This document shows, one piece after another, positions 24,110 to 35,459 of a DNA stretch of 64,000 nt; the first letter of the stretch is position 1; the number at the start of each line of letters is the position of its first letter. Made by a program: the position numbers and the translations under genes. The notes under the pieces are model-generated. The model searched no databases and was not told the DNA's origin. It worked only from the letters and a program-made list of their open reading frames with translations. This stretch comes from Tuctoria greenei (taxonomy: Eukaryota > Streptophyta > Magnoliopsida > Poales > Poaceae), in the NCBI GenBank assembly GCA_036927565.1, contig JAYESD010000005.1:93536301-93600300 (forward strand), given 5' to 3'.

Positions 24110-25325
24110 TGTTGACAATCCTTAAGTGTCATATTTAGACCATCAATTCACCTCATAATGTGCACAAAAGAGAAACACAACATAGTGGTAGGGTTAAAAA
24201 CTAACCAATTCCACAAGTGTTAGTGTTTTTTTGTATGCAGATGAAAATACCAAGACGTGCAAGGAGTAATCCATTATATTGGATTTCGACAAATCAGGTG
24301 ACACCACATGTCATCAAATGGCCACAAACAGAAGTATCTGAGGCGATCCAATAGTGTAGCACCCATATCAATGGATGGGACCCACCTGGCAGTGTCCTAG
24401 AGAAAGCACACGTGAAACCGCACAAAGAACAGGTCGGCTGACCCCCCCTAGTCGGCTGACTTGGTCCTGGCGCCAAACTCGATCAATCGCCATGTGTTGG
24501 ATCCTCCCGGGTTCCTGAAGACGATGGTGACTGATTCACGCGCATCTGGCGGTGGGAACCAACCCTTCTTCCTCTATAAATAGTACCCCACACCTCACTT
24601 TACACACACACACACACACACCAAAAGTTGAGAATAGAATACCACTCCTAAGGTTTATAGTAGTCCTAGAGGCTGCTAAGTAGAAGGAGAGTGTGGTAAA
24701 GAGTCTAGGATAAGGAGGCTTGGGCTTGTCACGTCTCTCTTCTACACTTGTACCCCTACAAAGGTTTGATTCAAAATCAAGTAAGCCCTTTGTGAATTTA
24801 TTTCAAGTTTGATTTCCAATTTAAGGTAGCTTGCACAAGTAGTTACTTGTGGGTTCATTACTTTAATTTATTAGAGGCTCTAGTTGTAGCTTTGTGTTCG
24901 AAACTAGAGTAGTGATTTAGAACGGAAGCGTGGTGCTTAGGTTAGAAATCACCAACAAATATCTCGTAGACCCACAGATTGAAGAGGTAGGCAGTAGGTG
25001 GTGACAACCCTAGCTGTCCTTAGTAATCCTCCACGTTTGGCTATGTCATAGACTCTTGGCGGGGGTCATCCTAGTGTTGCTAGGGGTAAAACCGTGCTCG
25101 AAGCAAGCAGCTACTGCAAATTCCTTTGAATTAGAATCAATACTTTGAATTTGTCTCTCTTCCTTGACTATCAAACAACTTTATGTCCTTGGGTAAATTG
25201 GTTCGTAAGATTAGCACACACGTTCTTTGGATTCCATACCCTTGGCATAATCTTTAAGGAGAAGTGCTACATGACAGTTTTCGTGCGCTTGTGGATTTTT
25301 ATCTGTGATGTAAGAAACGTCAACA
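24110..25325 (+). repeat. A1 3' LTR
   Basis: TGTTGACAATCC to GTCAACA, about 1216 bp, homologous to both A2 LTRs. It contains the palindromic motif (24431-24461), a TATA box TATAAATA at 24575-24582, and a (CA)n run at 24602-24622. A2 LTRs have only a very short CA run at that place. Confidence 0.93.
24431..24461. promoter_or_regulatory. Athila palindromic motif, copy 3 (LTR, upstream of TATA)
   Basis: AGGTCGGCTGACCCCCCCTA followed by GTCGGCTGACT, about 114 bp upstream of the TATA box. The A2 LTR copies hold the equivalent place. Confidence 0.6.
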
Positions 25326-25781
25326 ACATTGTCAGTGGCCATCTCCGTCCTGTCGTCTTCTGTCGAGCGTCGCGCCTCACCCTCCGTGCCGTCAGCGTTG
25401 GCACCACACTGCCCTCCCGGCGTCGCCCTCGGCTGTGTCACTGTCGTCATCCTCGACCGGCCTGTGCAGCTCCGTCGTCATCATCATCCTCGGTTGGCGT
25501 CATCACCGTAGTGGTCCTCCACTAGCTTCGTGCCTCAGTCACCCTCTGCGCGTGAAGCAACAAACGGCTTCCCACCGAGCCAGCGAAGGAACGGTCGCTC
25601 TCATGGCTTCATTTATTTCTTCATAGTGGGATGTGTCAGACTTGCTATCTGTAGCGGGTTCCTGTAGCTAGCGCCATTTTAGAGGGCCCTCCAAACACGC
25701 CGCTGCAGGGATCTAAAATCAACTTCACCTCTAAATTTCCTTTAGCGGGCGGTTTAGAGTGCCTCAATGCGACCAGTCTAA
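25326..25781. other. Unassigned GC-rich flank between A1 and MITE
   Basis: This starts with the presumed A1 target site and is rich in CGTC/GTCG. Frames on the plus strand are short and low in complexity. It may be a remnant of a host or element coding region, but no domain is recognisable. Near 25695 the motif GGCCCTCCAAACACGCC is inverted relative to the MITE end at 25782. Confidence 0.5.
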
Positions 25782-26579
25782 AGGCGTGTTTGCTTGGGGG
25801 CCACACTTCGCCATGCCGCAAGTGCCGCAAGCTGGCCCTAGGGTGGCAAAAAAATAGCGAAAAGCAGAAATAAAAAAATTGAGATAGAGACCGAAAAGAC
25901 TGAATTATTGGGTACCGAGTACTTATTCAGGTAGCAAAATCTAAATAACCGATATATTAATTTCAAGTTCGGGTATCATCCTCAGGTACCCAAAATACCC
26001 GAATAACTAAACAATAAAATCACAAGCTAAATTATGATATTTGAACTCTAAACAATATGAATTTTGATATTTCATTTGTGAGGTATGATATGTGAAATCA
26101 TTAGATTAAACTATTTAGTTACGATCCATCATTAGTGAACTAATAATTTATTGTCTCTCAAGATTAAATTTACATATGATATTAAATTTATATTAATTGT
26201 TGAGAGCATGAAATGAGAATAATGCACAATTTGAATATTTTGGGTAAGAACAAAGACCGAAACGAAATTTAGGTACCCAAAAATTTCGGGTATCTAATAT
26301 TTATATAACACTTCGGGTAGTGATTTAACCGCAATTCAAAAAGACCAAAATAACCGAACCAAATTTATCGGGTAGACCGAACGCCACCCCTAGCTAACCC
26401 GTCGTTTGGTTGACGTCGAAGCTTAGGCATCGGTAGATTTCACGCTGCAAATTCCACATCACGCTAGTTCATTTTAGCGTCGAGGCACGCCGCAAGTGTG
26501 GCGGCCGAATTGGCTACTGTAGATATGGCGGTGTCACAACGTGAGCACGACAAGAGTGGGATGTAATCCAAACACGCCC
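25782..26579. mobile_element. Tourist-like (PIF/Harbinger) MITE carrying a hAT-like MITE
   Basis: The left end is AGGCGTGTTTGCTTGG. The reverse complement of the right end is GGGCGTGTTTGGATTACATC. The element is flanked by TAA at 25779-25781 and 26580-26582, the target preference of PIF/Harbinger elements. Excluding the hAT-like insertion it is only about 240 bp and non-coding. The class is inferred from ends and target duplication alone. Confidence 0.65.
25839..26392. mobile_element. hAT-like non-autonomous element inside the MITE
   Basis: 554 bp. The ends are TAGGGTGGCAAAAA and, inverted, TAGGGGTGGCGTTCGG, typical of plant hAT elements. The 8-bp target duplication is GCTGGCCC (25831-25838) against GCTAACCC (26393-26400), two mismatches. 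The interior is AT-rich with no ORF and has repeated GGGTA/TACCCGAA-type words. Confidence 0.8.
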
Positions 26580-26582
26580 TAA

Positions 26583-27100
26583 CTACTCTGACTGGGATGA
26601 GATGTTGAGGTTCTTAGCAACTGCATAAACTGTCTATGTTTATTGCTAAGATCGATAGTTCTTGTCATTTTTTGACGGAGCCCGACTACATGGGTATCCA
26701 AGGTACATGCTTAGTTTGACCGATTCCAAGTTAGTAGGATCGGGCGAGCTTGGGTTACACCGGCAAAACCGCCACCCAACCCGAGCGATCAGAAGAATGA
26801 GCTTCCCGACCCCTGCTCAACAAGACTCTGTATCCGTCCAGCCGAGTCCCAATCCGTCCAGCCGAGTCCCAACCACGGGGTCGCAATCGCGCTAACCGGG
26901 CCTCTGCATGGGAAACTATGAAAATGCCACTGCCACCTCCCTGCACGCTCTGTCTAGTCCAGCCCAGGTACCAAGGCGCTAACAGAGAGCATGAAGTGAC
27001 CGAACAAGAAAGGTGTGGCGCTTGCAGCCCCCACTGTTTGACCCCACCCCGAGGAGGACAGAGCATTGGAACGAATATGTAAATCCTATTTTCCATATGA
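26583..27100. other. Unassigned stretch
   Basis: No supportable gene. It contains a direct repeat AATCCGTCCAGCCGAGTCCC-like word near 26835-26870 and may be the U3 part of the Tat-like LTR that follows. The LTR start could not be placed. Confidence 0.4.
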
Positions 27101-29630
27101 GGGAAGCAGAAAGTAGTCAGGAGAGAGAGGTTTCACCGTTGCCTATAAAAGGGGTCTGAAGCCATCCTGCAAAAGAATAACAAAAGAAGACAATCAGAAA
27201 ATAGGGGTATCGTCCCCTCCACGAGAGCACTATAGTTTGTCCTCATACATGTACTCCCCCACCATTGATAATGAGAAGATTGAATCCCCAGACTGGATGT
27301 AGGGCACCTTGCCTAAATCAGTATACATCCCATGTTCTAGCTGTTAGGTCACCTCGAGGCAGAACATCGTACAAACATTACTAGTTGACAATCGATGCGT
27401 TGATAGTTGGCACACCAGGTAGGGGGACTACCGCGTGTTCTCACTCTTCCCCGTGTCGACGGCTCCACCAATCCCAGCCTCCATCCTCACCTCAAAGCTG
27501 CGCTCTGAGCACCAATGGGCCCGATGCCATCGTGGGAGTCCTGATACGATGACGCCGCCAAGCCCAACCTCCATCCCCGTCACAAAGCTCCACACCGAGC
27601 GTTGACGGACCATGTGCCAGCATGGGCGTCCCGACCCAACGACACTACCAAGCCCAGCCTCAATCCCCGTCACGGAACCCCACTCCGAGCACCAACGAGC
27701 CAGACCCCGGCGTTGGCGTCTCGGCATCACCTCGTGTGCAGTAAACAAATTGATCACGCGATTTGGTAGACAAGCTCCAAGTGCCAAGCCGCAATCGACC
27801 GCTCATCTATCTCTCTGAGGATCGAAGGTACCAACCGTCGGTGCAATCTAGGAGATGAGACAACGGTTTCCAGCACAGAGTTGTAGCCGATCGGCAAACC
27901 TCTGCCTCCAGATCTGAGTGGATCCACTGCTCATGCAATCTGGTAGATGAGACAACGGTCTCGGGACACCGGTCGCAAGCCATACCATCCATCTGCCTCA
28001 AGCCAGGGGTCAACAGATGAAGGACGGGCACTCCCGTTGCCCTGCTGGACTAGGCCAGCAACAGCTAGCCTAGCCGTAGCCAAACGACACACCAAGCAAA
28101 GGCACCAGCACCGCCGGCCCAGGCCCCCCGTACCACTCCATGGAGTACAAGTCAATTGTGGAGCTCGACACGAAGACCCGGAGGACCATGACCAAACGGT
28201 CGACCCTTAGCCACGGCGTGACAAGTGGGTCAAACCGCTTGTCCCATTGCACTCAGAGGCTACCGATCGACAAGGAAGCTTGGCGCGAAGGACCGAGAAA
28301 CCGACGCTAAGCAACCAAACCACCCCTCGAGGCGCGGCTCTATGAGTGCACCGAGCCACCTATCGGCAGCACTCGAGGGTTACCAGCTGAAAAAATGCTC
28401 AATACATAGGGACTAGGAACCCGAGAATGCAAGAGTTACATGATGAGGCAGCCCCTCGGGTGCAACGTGACAAGTGGGATGAACTACTTGTCCCGCGCCA
28501 CTCGCGGCTATCGGCCAAAAACGTCTATGTACATACTTGTAAACTGGAAAACTGTCTCGATATGCCATTCATAAGTTTCTGATATGTAATGACATGGTTG
28601 GTTACATGCAAAGGATCAAACACTCTTCTGATCGCTCGCTTCATAACATACTCCACAAAAAATTACGCCCTCTTCACATCGTCTTCACCAACCTCCTGGT
28701 CGAGCCCATATCAACCCGAATGCTAAGGCAAGCTAGCCCGACATACCATCGCTCGGTCAGGCCACCGAGCCATGCTAAAGCAAGACAAAGACGGACATCC
28801 GAAGCCCCTCCCCCCCCCCCCCCCCCCCCCCAAATGTGTGGCTCCATCTCGCAACCACCACCATCATAAGGGCGGACATGCGATGGGTGCCGCTCGCTGC
28901 CCACCGTGTCACCTCACAACTAAGGCTTCACAAGGACTTGCAATAAACAAACACGACCGCGACAGAATCGGCTCTCCAACGCGAGGTAAGACAACTAACC
29001 AACTTATCCATCTGCAAGACTCAACTACAACCTGTGTTCTACAGACTAAGGGAGCGCCTCCATGACACCTGCGACCCCGAACCACAAACCGAGGTAAGGC
29101 AGGTAAGCACCCGACATAAGCTCGAACACGATGAGTCAAAGGTTTGAAGGTCCCCCCCCTCGGAGTTTCTGACCGCTCCAGGAAAACTAGAGGGAGGGAT
29201 GGACAACTCCAAGACGGCCACATGAGGCTTTATATTTGGTAGCAGATACCCTAGACATCTCCGACATTACATATTCGAGTCTGAGCTCGGCTATCCCACG
29301 GTAGCTCCCCCGAAGGGTTGACATCAAGCCGCCCGAGCCCCTGAAAGGTCGGGGATCCGTGCAGACGGCCTATGCAAGGTCTAACGAAATGCAGGCATCA
29401 CACCCCAAGCACAATGTCTGTCGAAACCAGATGTGTGGTTCTGTTCCCCCTATGATCTGGGGAGATCGGGTTTCACTCGAATTTACCCACTAGGTAGCTC
29501 AACGAGCTTATGAGTTCAACCATCAAGGTAGACTCCTGAGCTCACCCCCTCTAAGCAATCGCCAACTCATGGACGTGCGTGAATACTCGTTACACAGAAG
29601 TCAAATCACCTGAAGTGTATGCCAATTATA
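27101..29630 (+). mobile_element. Decayed Tat-lineage-like gypsy remnant: LTR end plus leader
   Basis: A promoter-like CCTATAAAAGGGG (about 27140-27152) is followed about 260 bp later by a primer-site-like TTGGCACACCAGGTAGGGGG (27406-27425), an arrangement I associate with Tat-lineage LTR ends and leaders. Downstream DNA has diverged repeats of GTGACAAGTGGG...CTTGTCCC (28217, 28469) and a 22-base C run (28810-28831). No RT or integrase is visible and the ORFs are low-complexity. It abuts copia element C3 at about 29630 with no target duplication I could find. Confidence 0.5.
28810..28831. repeat. Poly-C run (22 C)
   Basis: A homopolymer inside the Tat-like remnant. Its length may not be exact in any assembly. 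Confidence 0.9.
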
Positions 29631-31969
29631 TTTACCTGGGTTTGACACGGACCTGCTCAGTTTGCTCACATCAAACAAAATATCAAGACAGGTTGTGCTT
29701 GCAAAGTACATGAGTGAACCGATCATCTAAGAATATTTAAGTTGATCTCTTGGCTCTCTTTTATTCTTTCTGAGTATCACACTATGATCATAAGGTGTTG
29801 AAGAAATCTTACTATCCATAAAGTCAAACTGGCTCAAGGTTTTCTCAACATAGTTGGATTGTGTGAAAGTAAATCCACACCCATCCTTATCCAACTTAAT
29901 ATTCAAAATAACATTAGGCCCTCCCAGATAATTCATATCAAAACACTTTGATAGAAAAGATTTGATCCCAAAAGTTATATTAATGCCCGTACAAAAAATG
30001 AGTATATCATCCATATACAAACATAATATAACGATCTCGCCCCCACCATGACAATAGTGCACGCACCGATCAACCTCATTAATGACAAAGCCTGTAGATG
30101 TCAAAGTACTATCAAACTTTTAATAATGTTGCTTAGGTTCTTGTTTCAATCAATACAAAGATTTCAACAATTTGCATACCTTTCTCTCTTCACCTTTTAC
30201 TAGGAACTCATCAGACTGTTTTATATAGATCTCCTCTTTCAACTCTCCATTAGGGAAAGTTGTCTTCACATCCATTTGACGGATGATTAGACCATAAGAG
30301 GAAGTCAGAGAAAGTAGTACATGAATTTTCATCATTACAGCAACAAGTGAATAGATGTCAAAATAGTCTTCATCTTCCTTTTGAATATAGCTCTTTGCAA
30401 CTAGCCTTGTGTCTTGTACTTTTCAATAGTACCATCAAGCTTGAGGTTCTTTTTGAACACTCACTTACAACCTACTGGTTTGCACCCATATGGCCATTCA
30501 ATTAGCTCTCAAGTTTAATTAGAAAGAATTATGTCCATTTCACTATAAACTGCTTCTTTCTAGTCATTGGCATAATGTGATGCACATGCCTCTGCAATGG
30601 ACTTTGGAGTATCGTTCATAAGGTAAACAATGCAATCATCATCAATAGATTTTGCAATCCTTTATCTCTTACTTGACTGAGTTGTTTTATTATGCTCCTC
30701 CTCCAGGATGTTCTCAAATTGCGTTTCAAGAAACTCGCTAGTTTTGGTGGATTCAGGACAAGTTTCAGAAGAAATTCTAACAGTGTTATGCATATCTTTC
30801 ATAAGAAGTATATTCTCAAATAATGTTGCTCACGAGATTCCATAATAGTATTAACGTGCATATCAGGTACGTCAAATTTAACTTCTAAAAATCTATATGT
30901 GATGCTCCGGTGAGCATAGCTTAGAAAGATACAATCCACTGTTTTTTTATCCAAGCTTGCATTTCTTGGTTATTGGAATATTGACCTGTGCTAAACATTT
31001 CCAAGTGTGCAAGTATGAAAGTGATGATTTTCTCCTAACCCACTCCTCATAAGGGATTTTGTCTTTACTCTTGTTTGGAACATGACATGGAGTCAATAGA
31101 GCCTCCTTTCACCATGCCTTAGATAAACTGGAAGTTTCTAACATGGCATTCACCAAGTCACACAACGTAAAGTTTTGCCTCTCGGCTATCCCATTTGATT
31201 GAGATGAATAGAGAGGCGTACTCTCATGTATAATACATTGTTCTTCATAAAATCAGCAAATATTTTGAGAAAATACTCGCCACCATGATCTGATCTAAAC
31301 ATTTGATCTTTCTTCTAGTTGATTTCCTACTTTAGCTTTATAGATTTTAAAGTAGTCTAATGCTTCGTCTTTAGTTTGCAACAAATAAACATAGCAAAAT
31401 CTAGTAGAATCATCTATTAATATTGTGAAGTATTTCTTTCAACCTTTTGTCAACACACCATTAATCTCACATAGATCAGAATGTATGATTCTAGAGGTGT
31501 TGAGTTTCTCTCCTCGACCGTCTTCTGAGGCTTTCGAGACTGCTTTGATTGCACATAACTATAGAACTTCAAACTTTTGGCAATGGTGAATTCTGAAATT
31601 AGTTTGAGACTAGATAACCGATTCATTAAACCAAAATTAACATTACACAAACGAGAATGTCAAACATTCACATCATCATTAACACTACCACAAATATGGT
31701 TTACTCTAAAAGGAAAAAGTAGAACAAGTCTCCGCATTCATAGCCTCTACTAATAAATTGTCCATGCTTCGACATGATTATTTTATTATACTCTAAAACT
31801 ACTTTAAACCCATCTGAGAGCCGCTAAAAAGATTTTTGTTCATAGTAGGGACATGTCGTACTTTTTTCAGCTGGACAATATTTCTTAAATGAACTTCAGA
31901 TCGATCGTACTAACACCACGAATAGAAGCAAGTGATCCATTCTCTATTAGGACAGAGGTATCTCAGACA
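29630..31969 (-). pseudogene. C3 pol: reverse transcriptase, integrase, pre-integrase (decayed)
   Basis: Read on the minus strand from 31969. The pre-integrase part (VQLKKVRHVPTMNKNLFSGS, near 31830) comes first, then the zinc region (MCNVNFGLMNRLSSLKL and the following SKQSRKPQK, 31450-31650) and integrase remnants. RT follows with IIRQMDVKTTFPNGELKEEI (about 30240-30300) and the catalytic LYMDDILIF (about 30000-30025), then CFDMNYLGGPNVILNIKLDK. Nearly every block is in a different frame or interrupted. The RT ends at about 29635, short of RNase H. Confidence 0.85.
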
Positions 31970-31994
31970 CACTATAGGAAAACATGAATAAGGT

Positions 31995-32290
31995 GTTGGT
32001 TTATCGATATGCGTCGACCCTTACGCATATAAAGGGACTAAGTGTGTCGATTTAGTTAAACCGACACCCATAAATTAAAGGCGTCGGCCTAATTTACGGA
32101 ACCGACGCACATATTAAATGTGTCAGTCAAACTGACGCTTTTATTAAATGTGTCGGTTTAACCAACGCTTCTATTGCGGGCCCGATCGTCCCAGCCTCTA
32201 AGAGCGTCGGTCGAGCCCCAGCCGACACTACTAATGCGGGCCTGACAATCCCAGCCTCTAAGAGCATCGGCCGAGCCACAAACGACGCTC
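31995..32290. repeat. CACTA2 left subterminal repeat array
   Basis: Units of GTGTCGGTTTA, AACCGACGC and CGTCGGCC in both orientations (for example 32077, 32097, 32144, 32205 and 32264), followed by the GC-rich block split by A2. Confidence 0.82.
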
Positions 32291-32420
32291 TTAAGCACGC
32301 CCCACTCGAAAACCTAACCCTCCAGCACTTCTCTCCGTGCGCCCGCCTTCGACACTTCGCCCACCCGCCTGCCCATCGCCCGCGCACCGCCAGCCCGCCC
32401 ATCACCCGTCCGCTGCTAGC

Positions 32421-33645
32421 TATTGACGGTCCTTAAGTACCACATTTTGACCGTCAATTCACCTCATAATGTGCATAAAAGAAACACAAAACATAGTGGT
32501 AGGGTTATACACTAACCCAATTCCACAAGTGTTGGCATTTGTTTGTATGCAGGTGAATTATTACCCAAAATACCAAAACATGCAGGGATGAATCCATGAA
32601 AATGGATTTCAATGAATCAGATGATGACACGTGGCAACACATGGATCAAATGGCCCACAAACAGAAGAATACAAGGAGATCCAACAGTGTTGCACCCATA
32701 TATATCAAGGGGCCCACCTGGAAGCCACGTGGAGGAAGCACTCCCCGAGGGGAGCCATGACCAGGTAGGTCGAACCAGGGGTTCGGCCGACCTCTTCCTA
32801 GTGCCAAACTCGGTCAAATGACACGTGTTGGCTCCTCCCGACTCCCTGGAGTCAATGGTGACTGATTCGCGCGTTAATTGCGGCGGGAACCAATCCTTCT
32901 CCACCTATAAATAGACCCCCTCACCTCACTTCTCACACACACCAAAAGTTGAGAATAGTGCTACACTCCAAAGGTTTAGAGTAGTCCTAGAGGCTACCAA
33001 AGTAGAAGGAGGGTGTGGTGAAGAGTCTAGGAGAAGGAGGCTTGAGCCTGTCAAGTCCCTCTTTGACACTTGTACCCCTACAATAGTTTTACTCAATCAA
33101 GTAAGCCATTGTGAATTCAATACAAGTTTGATCTTTTATTCTTAGTAGTTTGCACAAGTAGTTACTTGTGGATTCACTGCTTTAATTCATTAGAGGCTCT
33201 AGTTGTAGCTTTGTGTTCCAAACATCTAGAGTAGTGATTTAGAACGTAAGCGTGGTGCTTAGGTTATAAATCATCATTGGATATCTCGTAGACCCACGGA
33301 TTGAAGGTAGGCAGTAGGTGGTGACAGCCCTATCTGTCCTTCGTAATCCTCCACATTCGGCTATGCCATAGGCTCTTGGCGCGAGTCGTCCTAGTATTGC
33401 CAGGAGTAAGCCCGTGCCCAAAGCAAGCATCTACTGCAAACTACCTTGAATTAGGATCAATACTTTGAATTCCTCTATGTTCCTTGCCTACCAAACAACT
33501 TTGTGTCCTTGGGTGAGCTAGTTCGAAAGATTAGCACACACGTTCTTTGGATTCGATACCCTTGGGAATACTCCTTAAGGGAAAGTGCTACAACGGTATT
33601 TACGTGCGCTTGCGGATAACTCTGTGGTGTTAAGAAATACAAACA
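32421..33645 (+). repeat. A2 5' LTR
   Basis: 1225 bp. It starts TATTGACGG where the 3' LTR has TGTTGACG, so the terminal TG is mutated. It ends ATACAAACA. The palindromic motif is at 32763-32793 and the TATA box TATAAATA at 32906-32913. Confidence 0.94.
32763..32793. promoter_or_regulatory. Athila palindromic motif, copy 4 (A2 5' LTR)
   Basis: AGGTAGGTCGAACCAGGGGT followed by TCGGCCGACCT, about 113 bp upstream of the TATA box. Confidence 0.6.
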
Positions 33646-33653
33646 AGCATTTC

Positions 33654-33671
33654 TGGCGCCGTTGTCGGGGA
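33654..33671 (+). promoter_or_regulatory. A2 primer-binding site
   Basis: TGGCGCCGTTGTCGGGGA, eight bases after the LTR. It matches the 3' end of aspartate tRNA except for one base, as is usual for Athila-lineage elements. Confidence 0.85.
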
Positions 33672-33764
33672 ATGGTTGTTGTTAATCTTCGAACCAAGAT
33701 CACCCTCGTATCATATCCCCCTTATCTATCATCTTACCATTCTTACCTTACCACCACCATATAA

Positions 33765-34540
33765 ATGGAGCAACCCACCATTCTTTCTTATTCTGCTCCG
33801 AAGGGCAAGTTCTGTGAGCCACCGCCTTCGGTGGAACCTATTAGTTCAGCCAGCTATTAACTTCGCCCTGGCTTTATAGCCATGGTTCGGGGACAATCCT
33901 TCTCAGGAACGGATTGTGAAAACCCTTACCACCATCTATGAGAGTTCAAACAATTGTGTTCATGCCTTCTAATCAAAGGTATGACACAGGAAACTCTCAA
34001 ACGGAAGTTGTTTTCTTTTCCCTTAAGGAAAAAGTCAAACAATGGTACAACCACTACGTTGGGAAGACAAACGGTGATTCGAGTGAATTACGAGACAAAT
34101 TTTGTCTTGCTTTCTTTCCCATTGCCCGAATTGTTTCCTTACGAAAGGAAGTACTATGCTTCCAACAGATGGAGAAGGAATCCATAGGTGCAGCTTGGGA
34201 CAGATTTTCTCTTTTGAAAAATTCTGGCCCAGATTTGTTAATCCCTGATCCAATGCTTTTGCAACATTTCTTCATGGGATTAAACAAAGAGTCTGCCCTA
34301 TATCTTGACATTACGGCTGGAGGATCTTTCCTCCATAAGACTCCAGAAGAAGGCAAGGATCTTCTGGACAGAATTCTAGAAAATTATTCCTTCATTATGG
34401 GTCTTAATGAGCCTCCCCAAGAGGAAGTCGTGTCAAGAACGGAGGATGCACTCTTGGACAAGGATGAACCCATTTCTTTTTTACCCCAAGCCTTGCTAGA
34501 GGAATCCTCTCCCGAACCTGAGACTACGAAGGTAGAATAA
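33765..34540 (+). pseudogene. A2 gag (broken)
   Basis: The ATG at 33765 starts MEQPTILSYSAPKGKF. The frame is lost at a TAA near 33860 and again near 33950, after which the capsid-like region continues in the frame of 33938-34540 (VFFSLKEKVKQWYNHYVG, LRDKFCLAFFPIARIVSLRKEVLCFQQMEKESIGAAWDRFSLL, a typical retrotransposon gag block). The block around LLQHFFMGLNKESALYLDITAGGSFL is also lineage-typical. No CCHC knuckle is visible. The family role is particle formation. Confidence 0.85.
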
Positions 34541-35431
34541 ATTCAACCCTCACAGTTTCCATTTTACTTCGAGGGAGAGCTTTTTGAAGATTATGGAAAT
34601 ATCTCGAAATATTGTTGCTATAGGAAACCTTCATTGCCACCAACTCCACCTGAAGCACCTGACGGGGTGTTCGTCCGTCAGACGATCAAGGAGTTGACCT
34701 CTATCCTAAGCAGAGAGTGGACAGTTGAAGTCGAGAATTCACCCGAAATTCTTCGGATGACCTCACCTTTGGCTACCATTTTATGTTCTATTAGAGGGAC
34801 ACCAATGATAATCCTATACAACCCTACTGTTGGAGCAAATCTGATTTCTGATTCTTGTGCCCTCGCCATTCTTAGCGATGTGCCATTGGCACCAACACGC
34901 AAATCCTTCCGAGATTCATTTGGAACCATTCTTCATGGATGTTGGGTTCTGCACCAAGTGTCTTCTAAACACAAAGATGTTGAGGCTCTCCTAGATTTTC
35001 ACATGTTCGAAATCCAAGATTTCAACATCATGATAGGGATTCCCATAGAGAAAATTCTCATGGAAGTTCCTTTGGAAGGAAGCCTCAATATAAATCTTGG
35101 AGGGAGAAATTTCTCCATGCCTATTATGCGTTCAAAGAACACATCTGCAGAATCTCCCATCCAAGATGAGCCAATGGAGGAGGTTAGGACTCTTCAATTT
35201 TTAGAACCCCCTAAAATCGAAGGAGAAGAAAACTTCGTCCAAAAGGAGGATGAATTTCAGGAGGAAATTGAATTGCCAAAAGAAGAGCCCTCCCCAAAAT
35301 CTCCTGTTGAGCTCAAGATTCTACCTCTAGGGCTATGTTATGCCTTTCTAAATGGGGATTTGGAAGCCCCTATCATCATAAGTGACTTTCTTTCAGATGA
35401 TGAAATGCTCAAACTCACAGCCAGGAATTAG
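34541..35431 (+). pseudogene. A2 gag-pol linker and protease region
   Basis: The open stretch 34634-35431 carries an aspartic-protease-like fold segment. ILYNPTVGANLISDSCALAIL takes the place of the expected D-x-GA-x-NLIP active-site block, and VLHQVSSKHKDVEALLDFHMFEIQDFNIMIGIPIEKIL is the second half. The catalytic Asp appears to be replaced, so activity is unlikely. A 15-bp word GGAATTAGTCCAGCG is repeated at about 35424 and 35479, where the frame passes to RT. Confidence 0.7.
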
Positions 35432-35459
35432 TCCAGCGTAGAGCTATTTTTGGATATTC

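Larger units (their letters stand above)
1..25325 (+). mobile_element. A1: Athila-lineage Ty3/gypsy retrotransposon, 5'-truncated by window edge
   Basis: The element is present from the middle of reverse transcriptase to the end of its 3' LTR. Base 1 corresponds to about 35560 in sister copy A2. The protein order RT, RNase H, integrase and the wording of the RT (RKLNKATRKDHFPLP) are typical of the Athila lineage. It is split by CACTA1 (1476-10065) and S1 (13784-23949), so its own DNA is 1-1475, 10066-13783 and 23950-25325. The five bases after the 3' LTR (25326-25330, acatt) would be the target duplication, but the 5' LTR lies outside the window and the match cannot be tested. Stops and frameshifts make it non-autonomous. 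Confidence 0.9.

Noticed and set aside
25145..25626. Plus-strand frames over the A1 LTR border
   Set aside because: The first spans the LTR end and adjacent GC-rich DNA. There is no conserved domain, and it cannot be a natural gene across a transposon junction without support.
25690..25790. Small inverted repeat GGCCCTCCAAACACGCC / GGCGTGTTTGCTTGGGGGCC as a separate MITE
   Set aside because: The outer arm lacks a matching target duplication. The better-supported element uses the right-hand arm with the end at 26579.
27428..29223. Overlapping frames of 60-125 codons that might be a host gene
   Set aside because: They sit in a GC-rich Tat-like leader remnant with internal repeats. None has a domain, a consistent start or intron structure.
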